A DNA stretch of 64,000 nt from the NCBI GenBank assembly GCA_963978905.1, contig OZ022258.1, forward strand, positions 33,541,282 through 33,605,281, in the 5' to 3' direction. Within the stretch, counting starts at the first letter, position 1. Every line of letters starts with the position of its first letter. This document shows, piece by piece, positions 45,090 to 55,521 of the stretch. The position numbers were made by a program, and so were the translations under genes. Under the pieces are notes generated by a model. The model did not search any database. It was given only the letters and a program-made list of their open reading frames with translations, and was not told where the DNA came from. The DNA comes from Trichostrongylus colubriformis. Its lineage: Eukaryota > Nematoda > Chromadorea > Rhabditida > Trichostrongylidae.

Positions 45090-47475
45090 CCTCAACGCTG
45101 CGTTGGAATCGAGTTATGAATTTTTTGGACCCCCACTCCGGGTGCCCTTCGCAAACTGTGCCCAGGCCTCTTCTATGGATACCCATGGCTGACCTTAGCC
45201 TATATTTTCCTCTCGCTTGGACCTTTTCGAACCAGACAAACGATTTTTGATTCAAGCACCGGACGTTTCAGTGCACACCCCGCCCACCGTAGTCGAAGCT
45301 TAACTTGGTTTATGTTTGCTCTTTACTTCTTGTACCCAAACTTGTCTCCATGTTTTTCATGTATTGTCCTCAGCCCACCGCCACAAGAGTCCGCCTACAG
45401 CTGAGAAATCCTTGACCGCGTAGCTCCACTTACTACCAACCACCTCTTTTTTTCCGTGTCTCTAAATCACTCTCGAAATCAGTTCAATTTTCACAATGAG
45501 CATCACACGATTAATTACACGCTCCGCTCACTGTGGGAGAGTTTCCGTCCATTTTAAGTGTGTTCGAGATAGCTTGGACCTTGATCATTTCTACCGATTT
45601 TTCTTGGTATCAGCGCTGCGCTGGAACCGAGTTATGAAATTTTGTTGTACGGACTGCCCAATCATGGTGCTCTCGCTCATTGTGCCCAGGACTCTTTTGT
45701 GAACATCAAAAACTCATCGTTGACCATCTTTTCCTCAAGTTGGGGTTACACTCCAACCTGGTCAACAATTCTCGATTTACAGACGGAACATTCCAGTGCA
45801 CTCCCCGCTCATCTCAAGTGGAGCTTAACTTAGTTCATGTGTGCTCTTTGCTTTATGTACCATGCCCTACCCATCCCAAACTTGTCCCCAACTCCACAGA
45901 TTGTTTTTCATATTATGCCTAATTTCGGGACAGACGGACGGACAGTAGCAATTTTGTCCTCCTTTTGATGATTTCGATTGGCAGTTTCCCTCCTCATACA
46001 CGACCATTATTTAATACCAATCCGACTGGTCCGGACCGGCTTCGCCGGCCTCATAGGGAGCGACCCTCGGCTCGCCGCGGCGTTAGCCGCCTTTAAGGTT
46101 TCCTGGAATAGTGCTGCCGACCTTATCCGAAATTGTCTGGGCCGTTTTGGGATTGAATTAAATTGTTTTCAACAGTTTATCAAATTTTCAGCAACGCCCC
46201 GCTTACTGTGGGCGGGGCGTAACATTGTCTATGTGTGCTCCTGATTTCCTCGCTCATGCTCTACCTATCCCTTCTTGAGCGAAGTTTTTGACTGGAACGG
46301 AATTGTCTTGCTTTAGCTCCACCTATTTGAATTACGCTCCGCCCACCGCCCTTATAAGCTTCACAAAATCGTGTTACCAACTTTATCTAAACTTCTCCCC
46401 ACGTCTGGGTCATTTTGGAACTAAATCAGATTGTTTTCAGCTGATTATCGATTCTATAGCGCACGCTCCTCCCATTGTGGGCGGGCGTAATACCTTCTAT
46501 GTGCTCTCCTGATTTCTTCGTTTATGCTGTACCTATCCCCTTTTGAACGAATTTTCTAAGGCATGCTGGAACGGAGCTATGAATTTTTGTCCCAAGCCCC
46601 GCCTACTTGCCGCCCACCCCACATAGAATTGTGCTGCCGACCTTATCCGAAATTGTCTGGGCCATTTTGGAATTGAATTAAATTGTTTTCAACAGTTTAT
46701 CAATTTTTCAACAACGCCCCGCTTACTGTGGGCGGGGCGTAACATTGTCAATGTGTGCTCCTGATTTCCTCGCTCATGTTCTACCTATCCCTTCTTGAGC
46801 GAAGTTTTTGACTGGAACGGAATTGTCTTGCTTTAGCTCCACCTATTTGAATTACGCTCCGCCCACCGCCCTTATAAGCTTCACAAAATCGTGTTACAAA
46901 CTTTATCTAAACTTCTCCCCAACCGGGGCGGACGACGAGACGGAGCTTTTCCTCGGAGGCTCCGCCCGCCCACCCGACCAAGAATATGGGGAGGTGTAAC
47001 TTAGCCGAATCCTCACTTTTTCGCGTGAAACTTTACATGCGGCCTTTATTTTGCAAATACAACATGAATATAGGGGTAACAAAGAAACCTGTTTTCCCGT
47101 GAACGATTCCTTTAAATGTGATCAGATAGCTTGGACATTAGACATATCCACCTGTTGCGTTGGGACCGAGCTGTGAGTCTTTCTTGTAAGGGCGATCCAT
47201 TCAGGGTGCGCTCCGCTCACCACGTGCAGACCGCTTCCATCTCTTTCAGAAACTCGTCGCTGATCTTAATTCATCCTTTCATCACGTTTTGGTCATAAAC
47301 CGAGTATTTCAGTGTACGCTCCGCCCGCCCGTGGGCGGAGCTTGATTTTGCTCATGTGTGCTCCGTATTTCTTGTCCGGTGCCCTAACCATTCTAAACTT
47401 GTCCTCATCTCTACGGGCTGTTCTTCATGTTATGCTTTCGTGACAGACAAAGGGGGAGACGGACGGATGGAGAGG
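45090..47475 (+). repeat. Diverged cluster of the 265-bp monomer family
   Basis: Single and tandem monomers recognised by CGCCCAC-GTGGGCGG cores followed by CATGTGTGCTC and CCTACCCATCC or CTACCTATCC, near 45,280, 45,810, 46,200, 46,480, 46,720 and 47,325. Each is preceded by GGAACCGAGTTATGAA-like sequence. A 520-bp block (46,111 onward) is directly duplicated at 46,631 with few changes. Partial terminal modules (TTTCGGGACAGACGGACGG) occur at 45,912 and near 47,430. This is the family seen at 17.0-18.2 kb. Confidence 0.8.
46922..47115. mobile_element. TTAA fold-back element, right half only
   Basis: Matches the right arm of the element at 53,659-54,086: CGGACGACGAGACGGAGCTT, TTTTCGCGTGAAACTTTACA, CGATTCCT, then TTAA at 47,112-47,115. 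Its left edge coincides with the abrupt end of the second 520-bp block. Confidence 0.72.
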
Positions 47476-48219
47476 CAAACGAGGCGTTACACTTGAAACG
47501 ATCAATCTTCATGACTACGCCGAAGAGCAATGCAGAGGTGTACACATATGTCACACACAAAAAAAGCAGGCACATGCATTCCGTTCATTTCTGGTACTTG
47601 CGATAAGCACAGAATTAGTCAACAGCATTTGGTTTCTGGAGATGGTGGACCGTTGTTGACAGTGTTGAAAGCAGTGTGCAAGATAGTGACTCTTCGGTCG
47701 TCAGTTGAGCATGAAAGTGGAAACGCTGCAGTATGTGGTAGTGATGGGAATACAAAGCAGAATAGCCGAAAGTAAAAGCGATTTGATCACTTTTAACCCA
47801 TTGTGGCTGAGGCTTGTTTCATAGTATCTCATGTTTCATGTTTCTCTGCAGAAGGTTCCATTGTAAACCACCTATCCTGTTTCGTCGACTACTCAGAACC
47901 ATTTTATTGGATAGATTTGGACTGTCGGAGCTGATGGAACCGCTGTGCAAACAATCTGCCAACATTGAGAATGGATAAAGGGTTTTCTGTACTCATCAGG
48001 ATCTACGGAGGAACTCGTCAGCGACGGATTTCCACCCCTTCCCACCAACAAACCTTCGTTCTTAGCCAGCAACACATATCGATGTTTAGAGTTTCAACGT
48101 TTTGGTGACGGTGTCGCCCACTCATCTGCTCAAGGATGACCTTTGCAGTTTAGGTTCTGGACTGAAAGCAGGATTCTATAATATTAGGCTCTTATTGAAA
48201 ACATCCGGACAGCGGCACA
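47476..48219. other. No gene recognised
   Basis: Short frames only (for example plus 47,530-47,775). No repeat ends seen. Confidence 0.3.
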
Positions 48220-48707
48220 TACAGTAGCGCTCAAAAGTCTTCGGCGAAATGGTCTTTCATTTGCGACTGGACCGATCTAACAGGAATTTTAGTATGTTGT
48301 CCTTGGAGACACTGCATACTAAATATACTATTTTGGCGCTCAACGGTGTAAGTTACGCGGTAATATGAAATGTTTTGTATTTGGAGTGCCATCGCTATGC
48401 CGTACCGCTGTGTCGCTGTCATCAAAAGTCGTGGTCTTTCTACAATATGTTAATGTTCGCTGAGGCTTGCTCGTTTTGTTTTTGTAAAGAAAGCCGTTTT
48501 TCTTGACCGAGCCTTTGACTTTTTTTCGGTGGTCTTGTAGTAAATTCTTGTAAAAAAAACCATGAGAAGTGTCAAGCAGCACACAATTAGAAGAAAATGT
48601 TGGCAATAGGTTCAGGCACACCATGTTAAAATTTTGTCAAATTTGGTCGAGTAGAAAAAAAGTTATGACAAAAAAGTTTTGGCCGAAGACTATTGAGCGC
48701 TACTGTA
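48220..48707. mobile_element. Tc1-like MITE
   Basis: 25-bp inverted ends CAGTAGCGCTCAAAAGTCTT / CAGTAGCGCTCAATAGTCTT, then CGGC, one mismatch. TA lies on both sides (48,220-48,221 and 48,706-48,707). 484 bp inside, no transposase recognised. CAGT ends and TA target are typical of Tc1. Confidence 0.88.
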
Positions 48708-49728
48708 AATGCAGGTTCTTCATGAGGGAAGTCACACAGATGCGCCGGTGTAGAGGCCGCTCGATGTTCCCACCAAAAATGCATAAGACACCGTCTTTCA
48801 CTTGTTCTTCCTTTTCCTAATCCTTCTGCAGTACAATGCAGCGTCAGCTATTCAAAGGAGGCATATTATACGCCATGCAAACCATCAATTTCCTATGCGG
48901 AAGCAGTGACAGCGGTGCAAATTTGTATTTCAAGTTGTTTGCTATCGTTTTATTCATGGTTTGCCTATGAATGCATTCGATTTGGATTTATGGTTCACTC
49001 TTGCTAGGCTGGTTTCGACAATTGCTGTGAGCTATAAAATCTTGGAGGGGAGGGGGGGGGGAGGAGAGGATTAAAGTCAAAATCTCGTCCATTGCACTGG
49101 TGACGGTGAACAATCCTAAAAGATTAATTACATGAATTACTTGCCTGAATTAGCTTTGCATCTGCATGCATAAGCAGAAGACCATGGCCATGCTTCTTCT
49201 GATGGAAGGCGAACGCCTTTTATGCTGAAAGTTCAGCAGCCTTCTACCGGCCTTGTAAAACCTCTATTTACTGAATGCAGAGTCTGAAATTGCTATAAAT
49301 AAACTTTACATTCATCATTGCCTACTCTATCAGACAACCTGGGTTTCTGTTGAAAGCTTCTCAATTTCTGAGCCTTTCGTGATTATAGCCTGTCTCACTA
49401 CTTAAATTAAGTACTGTTAATTGTACATGCAAAGCTAATATTTTGTGGCTCTCTTTATGAAAGCGCGACGTCAACGCGGCATACTGAATATTAAGAATCT
49501 GAGACAAAAATAATGCTTATTACCGAGCTTCGATGACATCGTTCTTTACTTTTTCCTAGAAACCCTGACTGGTGAGCTCTACTAAAAGTGGCGCGCCATA
49601 TTCCACAAGTGGGACGTTGGGCAGATCGCACATCTGTATTTTAGAATGGCATGCACAGCTTCCAGAAGCTCTGTTCTCGGACGAGACTCAATAACCCGCA
49701 CTCCATGCTCTCCGGGTTTATGTGCCAC
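48708..49728. other. No gene; G-rich tract
   Basis: 49,044-49,069 is nearly pure G with single A interruptions (runs of at least 4 and 9 G), a possible G-quadruplex on the plus strand. No exon recognised. Confidence 0.4.
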
Positions 49729-49989
49729 AAGTTTCGGGGTGGGGGTCGATTGGTCGAATTTTCGCTTCGCGGCGCCGTCAGCACGACTTGCGCAGTCGTT
49801 TGGAATTCCGCTCAGTATGCAGTGGGCTGGTATCGTGAGGGACCTTCACAAGTTGCAGGTTGGAAGCTTCGGAAGTTCTTATGCATTATATTGAGGTTGT
49901 TGCTGTTTCCACGGATAGGACTACAAACAACTCGCACTCGCCTCGGGCGGCCGCTCAAAAATTCGACTAATTGACCCCACCCCAACTTT
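49729..49989. mobile_element. Small MITE with GGGGTGGGG ends
   Basis: Left AAGTTTCGGGGTGGGGGTCG, then TTGGTCGAATTTT; the right end inverted is AAAGTTGGGGTGGGGTCAAT, then TAGTCGAATTTT. About 260 bp, non-coding, target duplication not resolved. Confidence 0.7.
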
Positions 49990-51266
49990 CGACTCGGACT
50001 TGCGCATCGCATCGGAAATTAGCAATTAACAAGAACTAATAATTGATAATAGCGTTGCCCTACTATTAAATTTGCACTATAATGCCCTTTAGATAGGGAC
50101 CTGGTTCCCCTGCAAAATCACATGGTAGGCCTTGGTGTTTTCCTTCGGGCTTTGATAATTTCTGCACGACACCTTGCTGAGAGGATCTGAAAGTAGGGAT
50201 AGCCGAGTGAGAGCATGAGTGTAGGCTCAAGTCTGGAAGGACATAAATGAACTGTCGGGAAAGGAACTCATCACCCAACACAGACTGCAGACATTGCCAC
50301 TGAGCTTTCCAAGAAAACAAGACTAAAGACCAAACGGAGAATCAGGTGATGGAAGCTGCGAAAGGGATGATCTTAAGCGAAGGTAACTGGATATCAGTCT
50401 TCCTGACCTGAACGGTCCGACACAGGAACCTGGAACCAAGCAGCTAAGATAATCCCAAAATGCGCGAAGGAAACGACGGGAAAGACCCGAGGTGGCTTCA
50501 GAAGAGAAATCAGCGTAGTTCCGGAATTAGGAGACTCGGAGGGCAGTGAAACAGAAGGAGGAAGCATACAAGCGGATGTCAGCTTGTTTTGGACTGACTG
50601 CGTTTTCTTGCAAAGAAAGAGGCTATGTCTCTTTCGCAATGTTGTCTATTATTCTTTGCGACGATAGATTAAAATTGTTCAAATGATTATAGATTGTGGG
50701 TCAAAAGGGGTTCAGCTTGAATAACAGCGATTACTGTGACCAAGCCGGAAAATGCAAGACGATGACAAAGGGTACAGAGCGTTCTCATATATCCAAAGCA
50801 CATACGCGGAGATGCGGATCCGCGTTTTTTTTGCTCTAACTCGGTTCTATTTCACTAATTATTCTTGAAGTTGTATACTATTCGATTGAGCTCTTCGAAC
50901 TCTACAATATAATCTTTTCAAACTTTTTCAAAAACATTTTCAGCAAAAAGACGTTCTCAAATTTGCTGACTCCTTCAACTCATGAACTGGGCTATTGGGG
51001 AGAGGCGGCAAAAATAAATGAATGGGGTATTGGAATTAGTTCAATACGCATTTTTTCCTTACGTGTACTGCCTGCTCGTTCACTCGTCAATTCGCTCGTA
51101 CATACGTTCACCAACTCTAATTACTAGCTCAACAATACATATGATGCTTAGTGTACTCCATCGGTTGGTGAAGTATCCACCAGATCAATTCATAGTATGT
51201 TCAGAGCACTTCTGCCGTTACGTCCATCCGTATACTCCTACTACGTCACTCTCACTCTCGAAGTGT
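49990..51266. other. No gene recognised
   Basis: Short frames, no paired repeats that I could see. Confidence 0.3.
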
Positions 51267-51606
51267 GTTGATGCCATAAAGGATAAAGGATAAAGGATAA
51301 AGTTTTTGGCGTTATTCAATCCCTTCTGTGGGATGCGCCGCACATTCGAGTTCCATTCAGAATCGTGGTGTCTGGTGAATGTGATGTGGCCTATACAATG
51401 ACTTGCGGTGGCCAGCCGATCTACAAGTCAGTGCTTTTATCCTCCCAGACGAGTCTGGTACCAATTCACCGACCCCGGAGGGATGGAAGGCTTGGTTGGC
51501 CTAGGCGGGCGTTGATGCGGGATTTGATCCACGCACCATGAGAGTGGGGTGCGCGCCACCTGTCACTACACCACCTCCGCCCGTTAGTGACAGGTTGATG
51601 CCATAA
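51267..51606 (-). mobile_element. tRNA-derived SINE with 13-bp target duplication
   Basis: The element lies between perfect direct repeats GTTGATGCCATAA (51,267-51,279 and 51,594-51,606). On the minus strand the order is: the head CTGTCACTAACGGGCGGAGG; the A-box-like TGGTGTAGTGACAGG (51,559-51,573); the B-box-like TGGATCAAATCCC (51,519-51,531); a body with GGTACCAGACTCGTCTGGG; then GATTGAATAACGCC and a tail of about four TATCCTT-type units. Total 314 bp. The perfect duplication points to a fairly recent insertion. A LINE must have supplied the enzyme; the local RTE tail (TATCCAAG) is similar in style but not identical. Confidence 0.92.
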
Positions 51607-52252
51607 CAAAAAAAAATGCTGGTATGATCAAATACAGCGCTCTTCTTACGTACTTCACCAGAACGTTGTACGTACGTTTTTGTCGATGGCAGTACAGCCG
51701 TGGGTTCCTGTTCCCTTTCGCAGCTTCGGTAATTAATTTGTCAAGCTTAGAAGCCTCTCTCTTCTTAAACTGAAAGGGATTGTAAACGTAAGGAACTGCA
51801 GCTACTTTCACGGATAAAATCTTGCATTAGACCCAGAACGCTCCTCAGGTGCTAGAACTTGCACGCAACCAAAGAGATCCGACAAATGCTTAATAGTCAT
51901 GCGATTTTCAGTGTCTGTTTACCGAACTCGTTAAAAATCTCCTTGTGTTTGCTACTGTGCATGAAGGAAACCGTATGGCTTTGCCTCACTTACGCAAGAA
52001 CCTTTTAAGATGCAGCTGATGTGAGCATCCCTCCCTACTCGCTCCACCTCCTTTTTTTTGGGTTTGGATAACTACATGGAATATTGAAATGACGATATAA
52101 TGCTATGGAGCTCCCGGAAATCATCTTGTCGCTGTTTAAGTGCCAATTATTCCGCAGCTAAACGACTCATTTCTCAATGTACTTGCCGCTTTGTGTTCGC
52201 CTCTCGATTTCAAATTTTTTTGTATGAATTCTGCCAGAATCATATGCTTCAG
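51607..52252. other. Upstream region of the peptide gene
   Basis: No repeat ends or other exons recognised. It probably contains the promoter of the gene that follows, but no specific element can be named. Confidence 0.3.
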
Positions 52253-52258
52253 GTAAAA

Positions 52259-52628
52259 ATGGTTGCAACACTGATATTATTGTCGTGCATTTCACTAACA
52301 GTGACCAGCTTTGTGGCTGATGGTACGGTAATCCCAAGTGTTTTATTCAACCTTTATTCGTTCGGTCATATCGTGACATCGTATTTCAGAGAATAGGTAC
52401 CTAGATGTGGAATGTCGACAGCTGTTACGAGAATGTGAAGGTGCACAATGCTTGCTTCAGTTGATTGCTAATCCTGTATGTATTGAGGGTGAGTACTCGA
52501 TTTTCAAAATTGGCAATAGCCTTCCATTAGTGATACTTCGAATAAAACTAACTAAAAAATCATATTTACTACCATCTTGAATAATAGCTCACGCGCAAAA
52601 GACACGTGGTATAGGAGAGCTTCCCTAA
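52259..52628 (+). CDS. Small secreted cysteine-containing peptide, 3 exons (model)
   Basis: ATG at 52,259 follows CTTCAG at 52,247-52,252, a good nematode trans-splice acceptor that leaves a 6-base leader. Exon 1 (52,259-52,322) encodes a strong signal peptide, MVATLILLSCISLTVTSFVA, so the product is exported. Intron 1 starts GTACGG and ends TATTTCAG (67 bp). Exon 2 (52,390-52,488) begins ENRYLDVECRQLLRECEGAQ and contains four Cys spaced 6, 4 and 9 residues apart. The donor GTGAGT is strong. Exon 3 (52,588-52,628, ends GIGELP and stop) uses a weak acceptor AATAATAG, so the C-terminus is uncertain; another acceptor near 52,740 is possible. The mature chain would be about 45 residues. I do not recognise the family, and nothing in the sequence shows its target. 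Exons 1-2 are the reliable part. Confidence 0.6.
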
Positions 52629-52984
52629 TTACCATATCCCTTGCGGTGCCACGATATCAATGGCCCAAAGGTTATCTACGCACTCACTGCTACTTCCAAT
52701 ACATGTGCATACTGATGAAGCAAACGTTGACTCTATGCAGTGCCACTGATGTGTTTCTTCACGATTCCGATTCATCTCAAAACGTGGTTACAGTATTCGA
52801 ACAAAAAAAAACACGAGAAGAGCGTGGTCATGTCCCTTCTATGTAAAAACTGAAAAATTGGAAGAGCAGCGATTTATTTGTATGAACGCCGGAGGACCTT
52901 CGATCAGCTGTCGGTGGAATGAGCGCGCCTCAAAGTTTCGAATAGGGTAGCCCAATGTTGATCTGCCCACTACGCATCTCTAAT

Positions 52985-53195
52985 CACGACAGTCGTAACC
53001 TTTTGCTCCACAGCTCTTTAGCGTTCTCGCCTTCACGAACAGCCCCACCTCGGCGCGCGCTACTTTGAGAAGCTGTATGTGAGCGGGAGTCTTGTTTTTT
53101 CGCGAGGGACTTGGCAGGTGGTCCATGGTAAACAAATACAAGATAAATATATGCGTAGCAAAAAAAATTAAAATTTTTCTGGACGATTTCTTTAA
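52985..53195. mobile_element. TTAA fold-back element, decayed right half
   Basis: GAGAAGCTGTATGTGAGC, TTTTTTCGCGAGGGACTTGG, CAAATACAAGATAAATATAT and a final CGATTTCT followed by TTAA (53,192-53,195) track the right arm of the fold-back family, strongly diverged. Confidence 0.5.
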
Positions 53196-53654
53196 GGTAT
53201 CACAGTAGGGGGTCGTCTGCTCTCTCTTCGATGCGAGAGAAGAAGGTCGCATTCTCACCGGTAAACGCATGGCATCCCTCACCCGGGCGATACAACGGCT
53301 TCGACCTATTTTGCACCAGAGGGTGCGGTGTGGGGAGTTGACTGTACATCTCGTGTGCTCCTCCTTCAGTCCCACCGGGGCTAATGCCGAAATGCTCTGC
53401 ACGCCCTATTATCGTACGTGCATCTGGATACTTGCAAATGCAACGTGAACATCATGTTCGTGGCGACAGCTGGAGACGTACATGATGGAGCATAATTCCT
53501 CAGCACCTGCACCAGTGCATGATCGTATAGCAGCGTTGCGTCCGTGCTGCAATCCTTGTTTTCCGCAAACCCAACAATGCGACGGTCCTGCGTGGGTCCC
53601 AATAGGCGCCCATTGCATACACTCTCGACATCCTCTCTAGAGAGCTAGGACACC
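53196..53654. other. No gene recognised
   Basis: Overlapping short minus-strand frames only. Confidence 0.3.
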
Positions 53655-54090
53655 TTGAAGGAATCGTTCACGAAATAATGAGTTTTTATGTTACCCATGT
53701 ATCTAATTGTAAGTTGTATTTGCCTAATGTGGGCGACATGCAAAGATTCACGTGAAAAAATGTGAATCAGGCTAAAATACAGCACCACAATGTCTTGGCG
53801 GGGCGGGCGATGCATTCGAGCAAGTGCCCACCCCGTCGTCCGCAGCAGTCGGAGACGCATTGCAGGATCAGATGGTTATGTAAATAGTCCCACTCTCCGT
53901 TCCCGACCGCGGCGGACGACGGAGCGGAGCTTCTACTCGAACGCCCGCCCGGTCAAGAATTTGGGCAGCTGTATTTTAGCCAAACTTTAACTTTTCCGCG
54001 TGAAACTTTGCATGCTACCCTTAGTGGGCAAATAGAGCATGAATGTAAGGAAGACACAGAAAATGATTTTTCCGTTGACGATTCCTTTGA
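53655..54090. mobile_element. TTAA fold-back element, copy 2
   Basis: The 428-bp element is bounded by TTGA on both sides (53,655-53,658 and 54,087-54,090). Ends AGGAATCGTTCACGAAATAA and, inverted, AGGAATCGTCAACGGAAAAA. The internal arms mirror each other, with GTCGTCCGC-GC on one side and GCGGACGAC on the other. Same family as 23,171-23,595. TTGA shows that the transposase tolerates variants of TTAA. Confidence 0.86.
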
Positions 54091-54183
54091 TGCGAATAAG
54101 GGTTGCAGTTCAATAGCGCCATAAAATTGTTTTCGTTGCTCAAGCCAGCCACTTGGATTCAGTTGAGAATTGCGAGTCATTTA

Positions 54184-55521
54184 CAAGGAAGGCCCATCAG
54201 GTCATGGTGAGCTTTTTCAAAACGGTTTTTTGCATTTTATAGGGTCACATACATGAAGCAAAAAACCGGTCTCAAATTCGGTTTAATGGTTTTGGGGGAC
54301 CCAGAAAATGAGTGACAAAGGTTGCTCAAAAAGAAACAATTTTGACCAGTTTGCTGCAATGCTTTCCAGCTGCGGCGTTCAGTATATGCATATCAGAAGA
54401 CTGTCTTCAAACCTACGCCGAAACCATTGCGATCTCGTTCAAAAATGTTGAATCGCTTATGGTAACTGCTAAACGAAGCAAAGAAAGCTGATAGGGGATG
54501 CACAGGGTACCGTGCATGCAGTGGTTGGTTGGCCGAATGGATAGTGGGATCGATTGGCATTGGCACGGTGGTGGGGGTGTTTGTGGTTCGAGTCCTCTCG
54601 AGGTTTTCGCTTTTGCATTTTCTTAATTTTCTTTGTGCAGCGCTATACTATTTGCGCACATGCAAAATGGCTGCAATTTTCGTCGCTGGTGCACGAAAGT
54701 GACCTCATTTGCAAGCTTTCAGTTATTAAAGTGTTTGGACCCTTCGGCGCCCCTAGCACGCGTGCCAAGCGTTTTCCTGCGAGACTAGTAAGATATTCGT
54801 GCTCAGGAGACTCGACTAGCCCGTAATACAAAATACTATCCAAATTGAAATTTTGACCCAAACTCGAGACAGTAGGGTGGACATGGGCACGCAGTCGCTG
54901 CACTACTTGTACAGACAAACATCTTACAGCCTCGATTAAATGCAATCGAGCATGTGCAGAAACAACGCATTCCAAGTGAACTGCACCTAGCAACACCATG
55001 CGAAGGCAAAAGATAACAAATATTTCCTTATTTCGGGCAAGCTCCTTTCGTTGAGTGCTCTTTACTATGGCAGTAGCAGTACTATTGGTCGTCCAATTTT
55101 CCGAGTTTGGGTCCAAATCGCGATTAGGCTGAAAACTTGTCATCTAGAGTACTTTGACCCTCTGAGCATGAATATCACACGTACTTTGCGGGAAAACGCC
55201 TAGTTCCCCTGTTATGAGCGTTGGCAGGTCCAAACCAATTATTCGCTTAGTACGCAAAAATACTTGAGATAAAGGTTCCATGGTAGAATAAAAATTTATT
55301 TTGCACACATTTTGCACGTATAGTCTTACATGAGCACAAATGGATGAAAACTAGAAAAATGCAAAAATTTGTCCTCAGTGGGGACCGAACCATCAACTAT
55401 TTTCTGGGTCCCCCAAAACCATTTAGCCAAATTTGAGACCGGTTTTTTGCTTCATGTATGTGACCCTATAAAATGCAAAAAACCGTTTGAAAGCTCACCA
55501 TGACCTGATGGGCCTTCCGTG
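54184..55521. mobile_element. ACAAGG long-TIR element, copy 2
   Basis: About 125 bp at 54,187-54,310 recurs inverted at 55,385-55,518 with very few differences: GGAAGGCCCATCAGGTCATG, GTGAGCTTT, CATTTTATAGGGTCACATAC, AAACCGGTCTCAAATT and TTTTGGGGGACCCAGAAAAT. The extreme ends read ACAAGG or ACACGG. tRNA-like modules sit just inside both ends. A 166-codon minus frame (54,643-55,143) lies in the interior but shows no transposase motif. Confidence 0.82.
54524..54602 (+). other. tRNA-like module with A and B boxes
   Basis: TGGCCGAATGGATAGTGGG (A-box type, from 54,531) and GGTTCGAGTCC (B box, 54,586-54,596) are correctly spaced for an internal Pol III promoter. The T stem pairs poorly, so it is a tRNA-derived module of the long-TIR element rather than a functional tRNA. 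Confidence 0.65.

Noticed and set aside
54643..55143. 166-codon minus frame as a host gene
   Set aside because: It lies wholly inside a long-TIR element and shows no recognisable domain; possible but unsupported.
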